A stretch of DNA of 64,000 nucleotides from Amblyornis subalaris (lineage: Eukaryota > Chordata > Aves > Passeriformes > Ptilonorhynchidae), in the NCBI GenBank assembly GCA_018881555.1, contig JACAXG010000110.1, positions 1,383,842 through 1,447,841 of the forward strand, written 5' to 3'. Below the pieces are notes generated by a model. The model saw only the letters and a program-made list of their open reading frames with translations, was not told the DNA's origin and made no database searches. The position numbers and the translations under genes were made by a program. Positions 63,772-64,000 of the stretch are shown here, one piece after another (within the stretch, counting starts at the first letter, position 1; every line of letters begins with the position of its first letter).

Positions 63772-64000
63772 GTGAGTGAAGAATAGTTTCATAATGTTTA
63801 ATTTCTTTGGATTAAACTGGTATCTTGCTAAAATTCTGTCAGATTTCAAACAAGTTCTCTATTTTTTTGTGTGCTTGTGGGCTCTTACTCCAAAAGGCTT
63901 AAAGCATTAATTTTAAGCATTTCAAGTATTCTAGAATACCTTGTGCAAACTTTCTAAAGAGACTTAGATGGCCAGTGGGAATGAAAACTGAAGGGATTTC

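Larger units (their letters stand above)
59707..64000 (+). other. ERBIN: Start of ERBIN intron after the large exon, runs off the window
   Basis: At least 4294 nt. It contains G/T-rich tracts at about 60761-60818 and 62033-62100, a 20-bp tandem duplication at 61758-61797, a CR1 3' end at about 62335-62422, and two exon-like intervals (61516-61596 and 63734-63771). No PDZ-coding sequence was found. Confidence 0.8.

Noticed and set aside
1..64000. CRISPR arrays, operons, tRNA or rRNA genes, integrons or other bacterial features
   Set aside because: None seen; the window is a vertebrate split gene with LINE debris.

Overview
This window is vertebrate, almost certainly avian, nuclear DNA. It is AT-rich, has no operon-like packing, carries CR1-type LINE copies at three places, and holds most of one split gene on the + strand. 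Nineteen coding exons between 14155 and 59706 join in frame, with matching phases at every junction, into 1201 codons of ERBIN (ERBB2IP, LAP2). ERBIN is the LAP-family scaffold (leucine-rich repeats plus PDZ) of basolateral membranes and cell junctions. Human ERBIN lies on 5q12, a segment that corresponds to the avian Z chromosome, so Z linkage is likely; that is background knowledge and cannot be read from the window.

Layout. 1-14154 is 5' non-coding. It contains one well-bounded 57-nt candidate leader exon (121-177) and otherwise reads as intron, with a 2.4 kb decayed antisense CR1 (about 2640-5060) and a separate degenerate repeat element (about 8490-9420). No CpG-rich promoter is visible, so the promoter and first exon should lie to the left. 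14155-49291 encodes the palmitoylated N-terminus (Cys14, Cys16) and the leucine-rich-repeat array. 51332-52216 encodes the LAP-specific region. 53003-53185 is a variable linker, 55379-57413 an acidic and Ser-rich segment, and 58185-59706 one large exon for the disordered middle of the protein. The PDZ exons are not present: the window ends about 4.3 kb inside the intron after the large exon.

Inside the introns are a second antisense CR1 (22568-22905) next to a 1 kb GC-richer island of unassigned, repeat-like sequence (about 22906-23990), a sense-strand CR1 3' end (about 62335-62422), a 152-nt tract made almost only of G and T (26003-26154) with lesser relatives, microsatellites and several short tandem duplications.

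I found no new multi-gene system. The points most worth checking concern ERBIN RNA processing: the candidate leader exon with a short upstream ORF ending 2 nt before the ERBIN start codon, a candidate alternative last exon at 61516 that would produce a PDZ-less protein, a 38-nt exon-like interval at 63734, and a CpG-dense patch inside the large coding exon. The large CR1 shows damage in both catalytic modules.
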